A stretch of 64,000 nt of DNA from Pseudomonas sp. ICMP 561 (GCF_002699985.1 NZ_LKBT01000045.1:62001-126000); one strand, 5' to 3'. Numbered from the stretch's first letter, positions 36,806 to 45,852 are shown. Notes: generated by a model not told the origin, from the letters alone. Made by a program: numbers and translations.

Positions 36806-37509
36806 TGGCAGAACCCAAATCGAACACTTCCGAGAATAAGCAGCTTAAGCAGGCGGCTGTAGCGCTGACGAATCACGCTTGCACGTTGAGCATGCAGCAT
36901 ATTCAGGACGGTATGTTGCGGCTGCAATTTAATCGGGAAGTGGCGTATTACGCGCAGGGGATTGTTCGGGATGTTGAGGGTGGGAGGAAGAGTGTTGCGG
37001 AGGGAGTGAAGGCGCTGGAGGGTGAGCAGGAGAGTTTGAAGGATCAGTCAGTACGAATTGCTACCCAAAGTATTGGGCTAATCGCTGGCGGACTTCAAGT
37101 CACAGGAGGTGTAGGGATATGTGTCGGCTCAATTGGGTGGATGTGCGCACCCGCCGCTATAGTCATCGGACACGGCTTGAATAACCTATATGAAAATGGC
37201 AATAATTTGCTTGAAGGAAGATCTGACACTGAGGGCTGGGGTCGAGTCCCTTATCAAGCGATCTCTGAATATTTTAGCGGAAGCAAGACCGCAGGAAATA
37301 TTGCTTATGGAGCTGTCGACGTCGGATTATCTGTATTCGGCGCATACAGACTTACAGTAAAAAAGGACGCGTGGCGTTTATTTCGACATATCGATAGTGA
37401 CTACGTTAGGGCATACAAGGAATCCTCTAAGACAGTACTGGGAATTGATGCTGCGGCCGGCACAATTACGACGAAAAGCATGCTAGACGAGTGGCAAAAA
37501 ACAAAATGA
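36805..37509 (+). CDS. DUF4225-like putative T6SS effector
   Basis: 234 residues from the ATG at 36805. Residues 1-80 are polar and helical (NREVAYYAQGIVRDVEGGRK), as in DUF4225 proteins, which often follow hcp in Pseudomonas. Residues 84-125 form a glycine-rich hydrophobic stretch (GLIAGGLQVTGGVGICVGS) with a further hydrophobic segment near 166-182, suggesting membrane insertion. There is no signal peptide. Codon use changes sharply near base 37050: GC-rich before, AT-rich after. It overlaps both neighbours by 1 and 4 bases. I infer an Hcp-delivered, membrane-acting toxin; family name from recognition, activity untested. Confidence 0.65.
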   Translation: MAEPKSNTSENKQLKQAAVALTNHACTLSMQHIQDGMLRLQFNREVAYYAQGIVRDVEGGRKSVAEGVKALEGEQESLKDQSVRIATQSIGLIAGGLQVTGGVGICVGSIGWMCAPAAIVIGHGLNNLYENGNNLLEGRSDTEGWGRVPYQAISEYFSGSKTAGNIAYGAVDVGLSVFGAYRLTVKKDAWRLFRHIDSDYVRAYKESSKTVLGIDAAAGTITTKSMLDEWQKTK

Positions 37510-38354
37510 GTTCAACACTTCAACACCTAAGCTATTTATGCCTAAGCATAGCGTGCTTCCTACCCTCACTCCTGCTATCAGGATACATATCAAAAGCTCG
37601 TCACCGCGGACTCCTGTTCAAGTTGGGTTTTATTTACAACATTACATTAGCGCTGGTACAGATGAATTTTTTCATGGTAGGAAAATTCCCGCTAATAGAA
37701 ACTTTCGAAAATTCCTGGATAGTTTTTTTAGGCCTTGTCTTTTCTTTTTTTCACTGCCGTCATATTGGCATGCTCGACGCCAAAGCTTTCCACGACACAA
37801 CTCCCTCATTAGCATTCAGCAACAGCTTCATGACTTTACTTGACATCACTATAAATCGAGGCCTTTTTTTCGCAAAATGGACGACAATTATACTGGCGAC
37901 GTCCGCTTTCTACGCCGTGATGATTGGCGCCCTCCTAATCCAAGTAATCCCTACCGAATCGGTAGACATGCCTACACGTATATTCTTGGGAGCGACTTTA
38001 TATTTGATTTTAGTAGCAACTGGAACCTACATCACGTACAAATATCATAGAGTGAGGCGTTACAGCCCTAAATTTTTAAAAGAACAACATCGCGTATTAA
38101 ACCCAGCTGGCAAAAAACTCCGGAACATATTACGAGGCTTACAACCGAATTGGATTTTGCTGGTTATTACTATCTACTGCGCCACCATGGCAATAGTTTT
38201 ACTTGATAGGCTTACCGATTTCGACGTCCAAACGTCACCATGGCGAAATCTCGCAAAAGCGATAATCTATATATTTTTCTTGGTTCTGTGGCTTTTCGGG
38301 ACAGTTATTCATCATGACTTCAAGAGAAAATCAGAAATGAAAAAGTTAAAGTAA
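37506..38354 (+). CDS. Multi-pass membrane protein, probable immunity protein
   Basis: 282 residues from the ATG at 37506, overlapping the effector stop as ATGA. About seven hydrophobic segments are visible (roughly residues 7-27, 38-57, 70-85, 115-146, 155-175, 217-237, 250-270) with a basic C terminus. I do not recognise a family. It is AT-rich compared with the core genes around it and uses codons rare elsewhere in the window, indicating recent acquisition. Tight coupling to a putative membrane toxin and its own membrane location suggest it protects against that toxin. Confidence 0.6.
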   Translation: MSSTLQHLSYLCLSIACFLPSLLLSGYISKARHRGLLFKLGFIYNITLALVQMNFFMVGKFPLIETFENSWIVFLGLVFSFFHCRHIGMLDAKAFHDTTPSLAFSNSFMTLLDITINRGLFFAKWTTIILATSAFYAVMIGALLIQVIPTESVDMPTRIFLGATLYLILVATGTYITYKYHRVRRYSPKFLKEQHRVLNPAGKKLRNILRGLQPNWILLVITIYCATMAIVLLDRLTDFDVQTSPWRNLAKAIIYIFFLVLWLFGTVIHHDFKRKSEMKKLK

Positions 38355-38407
38355 CTTTTCCGCTTCACTTATCAAGGCACTTTCAGACGAGCGAAGAATA
38401 AAAAATC

Positions 38408-38482
38408 ATGACCAGCCTGACATTTAACCTACTTTTCATCTTTGGCTGCCACTTATTCTATCTGCTGACACTCTATGTCTAA
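38408..38482 (+). CDS. Possible 24-residue membrane peptide
   Basis: ATG at 38408 to TAA at 38480 encodes MTSLTFNLLFIFGCHLFYLL plus TLYV, a single membrane helix. The ribosome site is weak. It lies in the AT-rich island 53 bases after the putative immunity gene, where chance short frames are more frequent, so it is only a candidate. Confidence 0.25.
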   Translation: MTSLTFNLLFIFGCHLFYLLTLYV

Positions 38483-38616
38483 AACAACGCACCAGACCAA
38501 TAAGACGGCTGAAGAGATCGGTGAACACCTCTGAGATCAGTGTTACCAGACAAACTGCCTCGCGAACAAGTTCGCTCCTACCCGTGGAACAGCAATTCCA
38601 GCCTTCCCAATCCCCA
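38483..38616. other. Gap after the effector module with one REP arm
   Basis: Holds a single inverted arm CGCGAACAAGTTCGCTCCTAC (38561-38581 region) with no left partner. The lost left arm may mark the edge of the inserted module. No gene is visible. Confidence 0.5.
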
Positions 38617-38648
38617 TAAAAAAACCCGAACTCAACGTCCGGGTTTCT
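38617..38648 (-). terminator. Terminator of the aap operon
   Basis: AAACCCG and CGGGTTT arms around an 11-base loop, with a T-run on the minus strand (A-run at 38618-38624). Confidence 0.85.
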
Positions 38649-38667
38649 CAGTCCATCACTCAACCAA

Positions 38668-39432
38668 TCAATGCAGGATCTGGCTCAGGAACAGACGCGT
38701 ACGGTCACTCTGTGGATTGTCGAAGAAGTCGTTCGGCGCAGCCTGTTCGACGATTTCGCCTTTGTCCATGAAGATCACGCGGTTGGCCACGGTGCGGGCG
38801 AAGCCCATTTCGTGGGTTACGCAGAGCATGGTCATGCCTTCTTCTGCCAGGCCTACCATGGTGTCCAGAACCTCTTTCACCATTTCCGGGTCGAGTGCCG
38901 AGGTCGGCTCGTCGAACAGCATGATTTTCGGCTTCATGCACAGGGCACGGGCAATCGCCACACGCTGTTGCTGACCGCCGGAAAGCTGGCCCGGGAATTT
39001 ATGCGCCTGCTCCGGAATGCGTACGCGCTCCAGGTAGTGCATGGCGATTTCTTCGGCCTTTTTCTTCGGCATCTTGCGGACCCACATCGGGGCCAGTGTG
39101 CAGTTCTGCAGAATGGTCAGGTGCGGGAACAGGTTGAAGTGCTGGAACACCATGCCGACTTCGCGGCGGATGGTTTCGATCTGCTTCAGGTCCGAGGTCA
39201 GTTCGGTGCCATCGACGATGATCTTGCCCTGCTGGTGCTCTTCCAGACGGTTCAGGCAACGAATGGTCGTGGATTTGCCCGAGCCCGAAGGGCCGCACAA
39301 CACGATACGCTCGCCCTGACGCACGTTCAGGTTGATGTCCTTGAGCACATGGAACTGGCCGTACCACTTGTGGACGCCTTCCATCCGGATCATGCCTTCG
39401 GCGCCCAGAGGCTTGGTGATAACTTCACTCAT
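38668..39432 (-). CDS. aapP: General L-amino acid ABC transporter ATP-binding protein AapP
   Basis: 254 residues from the ATG at 39432 (MSEVITKPLGA); the longer frame enters aapM. Walker A is GPSGSGKST, the signature LSGGQQQRVAIAR, Walker B MLFDEPTSALDP and the switch His is in VTHEMGF. It energises uptake of many L-amino acids through the AapQM channel. Last gene of aapJQMP, 10 bases after aapM. Confidence 0.95.
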   Translation of the reverse strand: MSEVITKPLGAEGMIRMEGVHKWYGQFHVLKDINLNVRQGERIVLCGPSGSGKSTTIRCLNRLEEHQQGKIIVDGTELTSDLKQIETIRREVGMVFQHFNLFPHLTILQNCTLAPMWVRKMPKKKAEEIAMHYLERVRIPEQAHKFPGQLSGGQQQRVAIARALCMKPKIMLFDEPTSALDPEMVKEVLDTMVGLAEEGMTMLCVTHEMGFARTVANRVIFMDKGEIVEQAAPNDFFDNPQSDRTRLFLSQILH

Positions 39433-39442
39433 GTCAAAACTC

Positions 39443-40540
39443 CTAACGCTTGTGGCCTGTGTCCAGCTTACGTTCCAAGTGCATGGAATAGCGGGACATA
39501 CCGAAACAGAAGATCCAGAACACCAGGGCTGCGAAGACATAGCCCTCGGTGGCCATACCCAACCACGACGGGTCGGCGGTGGCTTGCTTGACGCTGTTAA
39601 GCAGGTCGAACAGGCCGATAATGATCACCAGACTGGTGTCTTTGAACAGGGCAATGAAGGTGTTGACGATGCCGGGAATAACCATCTTCAACGCCTGCGG
39701 CAGAATCACCAGGCCCATGCTGCGCCAGTAACCGAGGCCCATGGCCGCGGCAGCTTCGTACTGACCTTTAGGGATTGCCTGCATGCCACCCCGAACCACT
39801 TCAGCGATGTACGCCGACTGGAACAGGATCACGCCAATCAACGCCCGCAGCAGCTTGTCGAAGTTCATCCCTTCCGGCATGAACAGCGGCAACATCACCG
39901 ACGACATGAACAGCACGGTGATCAACGGCACGCCGCGCCAGAACTCGATGAACGTCACACACACCACGCGCACCGCAGGCATGTTGGAACGACGACCCAG
40001 CGCCAGCAAAATACCCAGAGGCAATGCACCGGCGATACCGACGGTGGCAATTACCAGCGTCAACATCAGGCCGCCCCACTGGCTGGTGGCCACGTGGGTC
40101 AGACCAAACGCGCCGCCGCTCAGCAGGTAGAAAGCAACAATCGGGTAAACAATCAGGAAGCCGATGGCGTAAATCGCTTTACGCGGAAACTTCGAGATAA
40201 ACAGCGGTGCCGCACCGACGATTGCCAGAATGGCAGTCAGGTCTACCCTCCAGCGCAGCTCGTTCGGGAAGTAGCCGTACATGAACTGGCCGAAGCGCTG
40301 TTGGATAAACACCCAGCACGCGCCGTCCTTGGTGCAGTCAGCCCGTGTGGTACCGATCCAGTTGGCGTCCAGCAAAGCCCAACTGAGGATCGGCGGAACA
40401 ACCAGGTAAATCAGGTACAGCGAGAACAAGGTCAGCAGCGTGTTGATCCAGCTGGAGAACAGGTTCTGCCGCATCCACGCTACCGGGCCAAATACTTTGC
40501 CCGGTGGTGGCATGTCAGGTTTGAAAGTATGAGTAGTCAT
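39443..40540 (-). CDS. aapM: General L-amino acid ABC transporter permease AapM
   Basis: 365 residues. A long N-terminal region with extra membrane helices (about residues 28-55 and 90-145) precedes the HisM-type permease core, with the EAA loop in EAAAAMGLGYWRSMGLVILPQ. Larger than usual polar amino acid permeases, as expected for AapM. Forms the channel with AapQ in the inner membrane. Ten bases separate it from aapP and ten from aapQ. Confidence 0.94.
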   Translation of the reverse strand: MTTHTFKPDMPPPGKVFGPVAWMRQNLFSSWINTLLTLFSLYLIYLVVPPILSWALLDANWIGTTRADCTKDGACWVFIQQRFGQFMYGYFPNELRWRVDLTAILAIVGAAPLFISKFPRKAIYAIGFLIVYPIVAFYLLSGGAFGLTHVATSQWGGLMLTLVIATVGIAGALPLGILLALGRRSNMPAVRVVCVTFIEFWRGVPLITVLFMSSVMLPLFMPEGMNFDKLLRALIGVILFQSAYIAEVVRGGMQAIPKGQYEAAAAMGLGYWRSMGLVILPQALKMVIPGIVNTFIALFKDTSLVIIIGLFDLLNSVKQATADPSWLGMATEGYVFAALVFWIFCFGMSRYSMHLERKLDTGHKR

Positions 40541-40550
40541 GCGCGTTTCC

Positions 40551-41732
40551 TCACCGCTCGATCAGCGCAATGCGCTTGTTGTACCAGTTCATCAGCAGGG
40601 AAATGCTGATACTGATCGCCAGGTACACGCTCATGGTGATGGCAATAACTTCGATGGCCTGACCGGTCTGGTTAAGCACGGTACCGGCAAACAACGAAAC
40701 CATTTCCGGGTAACCAATAGCGGCCGCCAGCGAGGAGTTCTTCGCCAGGTTCAGGTATTGGCTGGTCAATGGCGGGATGATCACACGCAGCGCCTGCGGG
40801 ATGATGACCTTGCGCAGGGTCGGCCCAGGGCGCAGACCCAGGGAGCGAGCTGCTTCCGTCTGACCGTGGCTGACCGACTTGATACCCGAACGCACGATTT
40901 CCGCGATGAACGCTGCGGTGTAGACCGTCAGGGCCAGGGTCAGAGAAATCAGCTCAGGAATCAGTACCCAGCCGCCAACAAAGTTGAAGCCTTTGAGTTC
41001 TGGCACTTCCCAATGCACCGGAGCACCGAAAATCAGCATGCTCAGAGCCGGAATACCCAGAAACAGCGCCAGACCAGCCCAGAACTTGTGGAACGGCTCG
41101 CCGGTGGCTTCAAAGCGCTTGTTGGCCCAACGGGTCATCGCCACGATAGCGACGATAGCCACGATGATGCTGGTCACGAATGGCCAGGCACCTTCCGCGG
41201 CGACGGCGCTTGGCATGTTCAAACCGCGGCTGCTGATAAAGAACATGTCGAAGTAACCGTGCGCTTGTCTCGGACCCGGCAGGGTCAGGAACACAGCGGT
41301 GTACCAGAACAGGATCTGCAACAGCGGCGGGATGTTACGGAAGACTTCCACGTAGACGGTTGCGAGCTTGCTGATCATCCAGTTCGGTGACAAGCGTGCA
41401 ACGCCGATGATGAAGCCCAGGATTGTGGCCAGGAAAATACCGATGACCGACACCAGCAGCGTATTAAGCAAGCCGATGACAAACACCCGGGCATAGCTGT
41501 CCGCTTCCGTGTAATCGATCAAATGCTGCGCAATGCCAAACCCGGCACTGCGTTCAAGAAATCCAAAACCCGAGGTAATACCACGGTGCTGGAGGTTGGT
41601 CTGGGTGTTGTCGAACATGAACCAGCCCAACGAGACCACCGCCAGTACGGTAATGATCTGAAATAACCACGCGCGCACTTTTGGGTCGCTCAAGGAGAGC
41701 TTTTGCTTGGGTGCGACGATTTGCTTTTCCAT
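40551..41732 (-). CDS. aapQ: General L-amino acid ABC transporter permease AapQ
   Basis: 393 residues. The EAA loop is EAARSLGLRPGPTLRKVIIP. About eight membrane segments, with a large insert between residues 170 and 260 typical of AapQ. It pairs with AapM. A strong hairpin lies in the 70-base gap to aapJ. Confidence 0.94.
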   Translation of the reverse strand: MEKQIVAPKQKLSLSDPKVRAWLFQIITVLAVVSLGWFMFDNTQTNLQHRGITSGFGFLERSAGFGIAQHLIDYTEADSYARVFVIGLLNTLLVSVIGIFLATILGFIIGVARLSPNWMISKLATVYVEVFRNIPPLLQILFWYTAVFLTLPGPRQAHGYFDMFFISSRGLNMPSAVAAEGAWPFVTSIIVAIVAIVAMTRWANKRFEATGEPFHKFWAGLALFLGIPALSMLIFGAPVHWEVPELKGFNFVGGWVLIPELISLTLALTVYTAAFIAEIVRSGIKSVSHGQTEAARSLGLRPGPTLRKVIIPQALRVIIPPLTSQYLNLAKNSSLAAAIGYPEMVSLFAGTVLNQTGQAIEVIAITMSVYLAISISISLLMNWYNKRIALIER

Positions 41733-41760
41733 GAAGTGCCCCAGGAAAAATGAAACAAAA

Positions 41761-41796
41761 CGACGCCCGACAGCCGGTGAAGGCTGTCGGGCGTCG
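41761..41796 (-). terminator. Attenuating hairpin between aapJ and aapQ
   Basis: CGACGCCCGACAGCC and GGCTGTCGGGCGTCG form a perfect 15-pair stem with a 6-base loop; on the minus strand TTTTGTTTC follows. It is probably a partial terminator or 3' stabiliser giving more binding protein than permease. Confidence 0.8.
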
Positions 41797-41802
41797 GGTC
41801 AA

Positions 41803-42831
41803 TCAACGAATTGGTGGAGCGTACTGGATGCCGCCGGCATTCCACAGAGCGTTCTGGCCGCGCTTGATTTTCAGCGGGGTCGATTCGCCCAGGTTGCGTT
41901 CAAACACTTCGCCGTAGTTACCGACTTGTTTGACGATCTGCACTACCCAGTCTTTCGGCAGTTTCAGGTCGGCACCGTAAGCGCCATCAGCACCCAACAT
42001 ACGGGCAACGTCAGGGTTCTTGGTGGACTTGGCTTCAGCTTCAACGTTTTTCGAAGTCACTTTGGCTTCTTCGGCGTTGAGCATTGCGAACAGGGTCCAT
42101 TTCACAATGGAGAACCACTCTTCGTCGCCTTTACGTACGACTGGGCCCAGTGGCTCTTTCGAGATCACTTCTGGCAGAACCACGTAGTCAGCCGGGCTGG
42201 CCAGTTTGCTGCGCTGTGCGTACAGCTGAGACTGGTCAGAGGTCAGCACGTCGCAACGGCCGCCTTCCAGGGACTTGGCGCTTTCGTCAGAGGTGTCGAA
42301 AGTGATCGGGGTGTATTTCAGACCGTTCGAACGGAAGTAGTCGGAAACGTTAAGTTCGGTGGTAGTACCAGCCTGGATACAGATGGTTGCGCCATCCAGT
42401 TCCTTGGCGCTTTTGACGCCCAGCTTGTTGTTTACCAGGAAGCCGATGCCGTCGTAGTAAGTCACACCGGCGAAAACCAGACCCATGCCCGAATCGCGGG
42501 AGCTGGTCCAGGTGGTGTTACGCGACAGAATGTCGATCTCGCCCGATTGCAGCGCGGTGAAACGCTCTTTGGCGTTCAACTGGCTGAATTTTACTTTGGT
42601 GGCGTCACCGAAAACGGCAGCAGCAACAGCGCGGCAGACGTCGGCGTCGATACCGGTGATCTTGCCGGTAGCATCAGGAACGGAGAAACCTGGCAGGCCA
42701 TCGCTGACGCCGCACTGTACAAAGCCTTTCTTCTGAATGGCGTCCAGTGTTGCGCCTGCCTGAGCAAAACTGCTCACGCCGAGTGCTGCTGCGGCGGCTA
42801 CTACAGCCAGGGTGGATTTCAACATCTTCAT
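41803..42831 (-). CDS. aapJ: General L-amino acid periplasmic binding protein AapJ
   Basis: 342 residues. Signal peptide with cleavage after AQA (SSFAQAGATLD, about residue 25). The family-3 solute-binding fold has QCGVSDGLPGFSVPDATGKI and GIDADVCRAVAAAVFGD. It captures L-amino acids for AapQMP. First gene of the operon, transcribed from the region 42832-43311. Confidence 0.95.
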   Translation of the reverse strand: MKMLKSTLAVVAAAAALGVSSFAQAGATLDAIQKKGFVQCGVSDGLPGFSVPDATGKITGIDADVCRAVAAAVFGDATKVKFSQLNAKERFTALQSGEIDILSRNTTWTSSRDSGMGLVFAGVTYYDGIGFLVNNKLGVKSAKELDGATICIQAGTTTELNVSDYFRSNGLKYTPITFDTSDESAKSLEGGRCDVLTSDQSQLYAQRSKLASPADYVVLPEVISKEPLGPVVRKGDEEWFSIVKWTLFAMLNAEEAKVTSKNVEAEAKSTKNPDVARMLGADGAYGADLKLPKDWVVQIVKQVGNYGEVFERNLGESTPLKIKRGQNALWNAGGIQYAPPIR

Positions 42832-43311
42832 TCAAACCTCCAGTTTTGCTCTTTGTTGTTTAGGCGCTTCAATCCCGTCGCACCCTTGTGAGGCATTGAC
42901 GACCCGTGCTGGCTTATTTTTGGGTCATCCGACTTTCAGGCCAGTTCACGAGCCGAGCTTGAGATCATCTCATCGCTCGCCTCTTGATCTTAGACGGCCT
43001 ACAGGATTCAAGCCCCATGATGTTCCTGAACCAATCCGGTACAGGATGAACCGTGCCGTGAATCCTGATGCATGGACTCCGTGCTTGCCCCCGTTGAGTC
43101 TCGGTAATAGCACAATAGTGTTACCGAACGAGGTAAGCGCTTCACTCCCCGGTTTTTCATAGCAAACGCCGTACCAGCATGGTGGCGATGTCGAATTAGC
43201 GACAGGTCAAGAGAAAAACTTGTAACCTTGCGACATCTTCTTTCATTTTTAACAACACGCGCACCGCATTAACGCACTGCAAAAGAGCGAGCGCACCCGG
43301 ATAGAGCACTC
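42832..43311. promoter_or_regulatory. Control region of aapJQMP
   Basis: A 480-base gap between divergent genes. It holds a sigma-54 type promoter (43161-43177) and, downstream of it in the leader, an inverted repeat CGGTAA/TTACCG (43102-43126). No gene is supported. Confidence 0.55.
43161..43177 (-). promoter_or_regulatory. Candidate sigma-54 promoter of aapJ
   Basis: Read on the minus strand: CTGGTACGGCGTTTGCT. GG and GC are ten bases apart and the match to YTGGCACG-N4-TTGCW has one difference (C to T). The predicted start, near 43150, gives a leader of about 320 bases. Nitrogen control (NtrC) or AauR would be reasonable activators but no clear site is visible. Confidence 0.6.
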
Positions 43312-43968
43312 ATGACCAACCCTCTGATTCTCGAACCTGTTAACACTCCAGACGCCTGCGTCATCTGGCTGCATGGCCTTGGCGCAGATCGTTATGACTT
43401 CATGCCGGTCGCTGAAGCACTTCAGGAATCGCTGCTTACTACCCGCTTCATCCTGCCTCAGGCGCCGACTCAGGCCGTGACGATCAACGGCGGCTATGAG
43501 ATGCCGAGCTGGTACGACATCAGGGCCATGAGCCCCGCCCGCGCTATCGATCACGACCAATTGGAGGTTTCTGCGCAGACCGTTCTGGACCTTGTAGAAG
43601 GCCAACGCAACAGCGGAATCGACCCGGCGCGAATCTTCCTCGCAGGTTTTTCCCAAGGTGGCGCAGTGGTGCTGCATACAGCCTTCAAGCGCTGGCAGGG
43701 TCCATTGGGTGGGGTACTTGCCCTCTCCACTTACGCACCGACATTTGGCGATCAGTTACAGCTTTCGGATAGCCAGAAACGCATTCCGGTGTGCTGCTTG
43801 CATGGCACATTCGACAATGTGGTCCAGAAATCCATGGGGCTGGCCGCTTATGAGTGTTTGAAGGCTCAAGGCGTAACCGTCACATGGCAGGAATACCCAA
43901 TGGAACACCAAGTGTTACCGCAGGAGATTTCTGACATTCGTGCCTGGCTGATCGACAAGCTCAGCTGA
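43312..43968 (+). CDS. estB: Carboxylesterase, EstB type
   Basis: 218 residues, the same length as the well-studied P. fluorescens carboxylesterase. The nucleophile is Ser114 in AGFSQGGA; the oxyanion loop is WLHGLGADRYDF; the late GTFDNVV (Asp) and EHQVLP (His) complete the triad. It hydrolyses short-chain esters in the cytoplasm and belongs to the phospholipase/carboxylesterase family. Single gene. Confidence 0.92.
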   Translation: MTNPLILEPVNTPDACVIWLHGLGADRYDFMPVAEALQESLLTTRFILPQAPTQAVTINGGYEMPSWYDIRAMSPARAIDHDQLEVSAQTVLDLVEGQRNSGIDPARIFLAGFSQGGAVVLHTAFKRWQGPLGGVLALSTYAPTFGDQLQLSDSQKRIPVCCLHGTFDNVVQKSMGLAAYECLKAQGVTVTWQEYPMEHQVLPQEISDIRAWLIDKLS

Positions 43969-44330
43969 TCAGGAGCTTGTGGGGCGCAAATCCCTGGGAG
44001 CGGCACGCTGTCTCACGGCAAACGGGACCTGTGGGAGCGCGCTTGCCCGCGATTCGGTCCATCAGTCGATGAAACTATCGCCTATGCTGACGCAATCGCG
44101 GGCAAGCGCGCTCCTACAGTAAAAAGCATTCAAAATCAGATAGTTATTTGTTGTTTTATAAGAGCCAGGTTGTTGGTGAGACGCAGGGCCTGCCTGGTCA
44201 GAGACTCCGCCCTCCCGGTTAAAGCCGGCCCCACAAATTTGGGCATATGTAGCCCGTTTGGCATGACACTACGCCGCGCCCGATTCTTGCTTTACACTGC
44301 TGGGCGTACATTCCTTAACCAACTGATGAG
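43969..44330. repeat. Gap with REP doublet and single REP arm
   Basis: A GCGCGCTTGCCCGCGAT-type doublet (44031-44117) and a single CTCCCGGTTAAAGCCGGCC arm (about 44210-44230). The last 90 bases should include the rhlB promoter. No gene is visible. Confidence 0.8.
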
Positions 44331-45824
44331 ATGACCGTGCTCAAAGCACTTAAAAAGATGTTCGGTAAAAGCGAGGCTGAGCCGCTCGCTGCTGGCCCTG
44401 TTACTCCTTCCCCTGCGCCGCAAAGCAAGACTGAAGGCCACTCAAGGGATCGCAGCGCTGCAGCCAAGGCACCTGCCCAACCCCGTGCAGACGATAAAGA
44501 GCCGAGTGCACTGGCTGAAACGGCAGACCTTGCCGTCGTCGCCCCCCCCAAACCCGAGCGCCCACGTCGCGAACGTGCGCCCAAGCCGGTCGTTATTCCC
44601 TGGAAACTCGAAGATTTCGTCGTCGAACCTCAGGAAGGCAAAACCCGCTTTCACGATTTCGCCCTCGCCCCAGAATTGATGCACGCGATTCAAGACCTCG
44701 GTTTCCCTTACTGCACGCCGATTCAGGCACAGGTACTGGGCTTCACCCTCAAGGGTCAGGACGCCATCGGCCGCGCGCAGACCGGTACCGGAAAGACCGC
44801 AGCGTTCCTTATCTCGATCATCTCGCAGTTGACTCAGACACCGCCGCCCAAAGAGCGCTATATGGGCGAACCTCGCGCACTGATCATCGCCCCGACCCGG
44901 GAGCTGGTGGTGCAGATCGCCAAGGACGCTGCTGACCTGACCAAGTACACCGACCTGAACGTCATGACGTTTGTGGGCGGGATGGACTTCGACAAACAGC
45001 TCAAGCAGCTCGAAGCGCGCCATTGCGACATTCTGGTCGCCACCCCTGGCCGTTTGCTGGACTTCAACCAGCGCGGCGAAGTGCATCTGGACATGGTCGA
45101 AGTGATGGTCCTCGACGAAGCCGACCGCATGCTCGACATGGGCTTCATCCCACAGGTGCGCTCGATCATTCGCCAGACGCCGCACAAGGGCGAACGCCAG
45201 ACCCTGCTGTTCTCCGCCACGTTCACTGAAGACGTGATGAACCTCGCCAAACAATGGACAACCGAACCGGCCATCGTTGAAATCGAAGCCGAGCAGGTCG
45301 CCAGTGAGAACGTTGAGCAGCATATCTACGCGGTCGCCGGTGCCGATAAATACAAGTTGCTCTACAACCTGGTCACCGACAACGGCTGGGAACGCGTCAT
45401 GGTGTTTGCCAACCGCAAGGACGAAGTACGTCGTATCGAAGAACGACTGGTACGTGATGGCGTGAACGCCGCGCAGTTGTCAGGTGATGTGCCACAACAC
45501 AAACGCATCAAAACGCTGGAAGGCTTCCGCGAAGGCAAGATTCGCGTACTGGTTGCCACCGATGTCGCCGGTCGCGGGATTCATATCGACGGTATCAGTC
45601 ATGTGATCAACTTCACCCTGCCGGAAGTGCCGGATGACTACGTACACCGCATTGGCCGTACAGGCCGGGCGGGTGCAGCAGGTGTTTCGATCAGCTTCGC
45701 CGGTGAAGATGATTCTTATCAATTGCCTGCGATTGAAGAGAAGCTGGGTCGCAAGATCAGCTGCGAAACACCGCCGACCGAGTTGTTGCGTGCGGTAGTG
45801 CGTAAGCCAGCACAGCCGGTTTAA
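44331..45824 (+). CDS. rhlB: DEAD-box RNA helicase RhlB
   Basis: 497 residues. A low-complexity charged extension (residues 1-85, rich in Ala, Pro, Glu, Arg) precedes the helicase core with AQTGTGKTAAF (motif I), PTRELVVQIA (Ia), VLDEADRML (II, DEAD), SATF (III) and HRIGRTGRAG (VI). RhlB unwinds RNA and works in the degradosome with RNase E. The basic N-terminal extension and absence of a long C-terminal tail fit pseudomonad RhlB. Confidence 0.92.
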   Translation: MTVLKALKKMFGKSEAEPLAAGPVTPSPAPQSKTEGHSRDRSAAAKAPAQPRADDKEPSALAETADLAVVAPPKPERPRRERAPKPVVIPWKLEDFVVEPQEGKTRFHDFALAPELMHAIQDLGFPYCTPIQAQVLGFTLKGQDAIGRAQTGTGKTAAFLISIISQLTQTPPPKERYMGEPRALIIAPTRELVVQIAKDAADLTKYTDLNVMTFVGGMDFDKQLKQLEARHCDILVATPGRLLDFNQRGEVHLDMVEVMVLDEADRMLDMGFIPQVRSIIRQTPHKGERQTLLFSATFTEDVMNLAKQWTTEPAIVEIEAEQVASENVEQHIYAVAGADKYKLLYNLVTDNGWERVMVFANRKDEVRRIEERLVRDGVNAAQLSGDVPQHKRIKTLEGFREGKIRVLVATDVAGRGIHIDGISHVINFTLPEVPDDYVHRIGRTGRAGAAGVSISFAGEDDSYQLPAIEEKLGRKISCETPPTELLRAVVRKPAQPV

Positions 45825-45852
45825 ATAAACCTATTGGGGCGGCCCGCTACCC

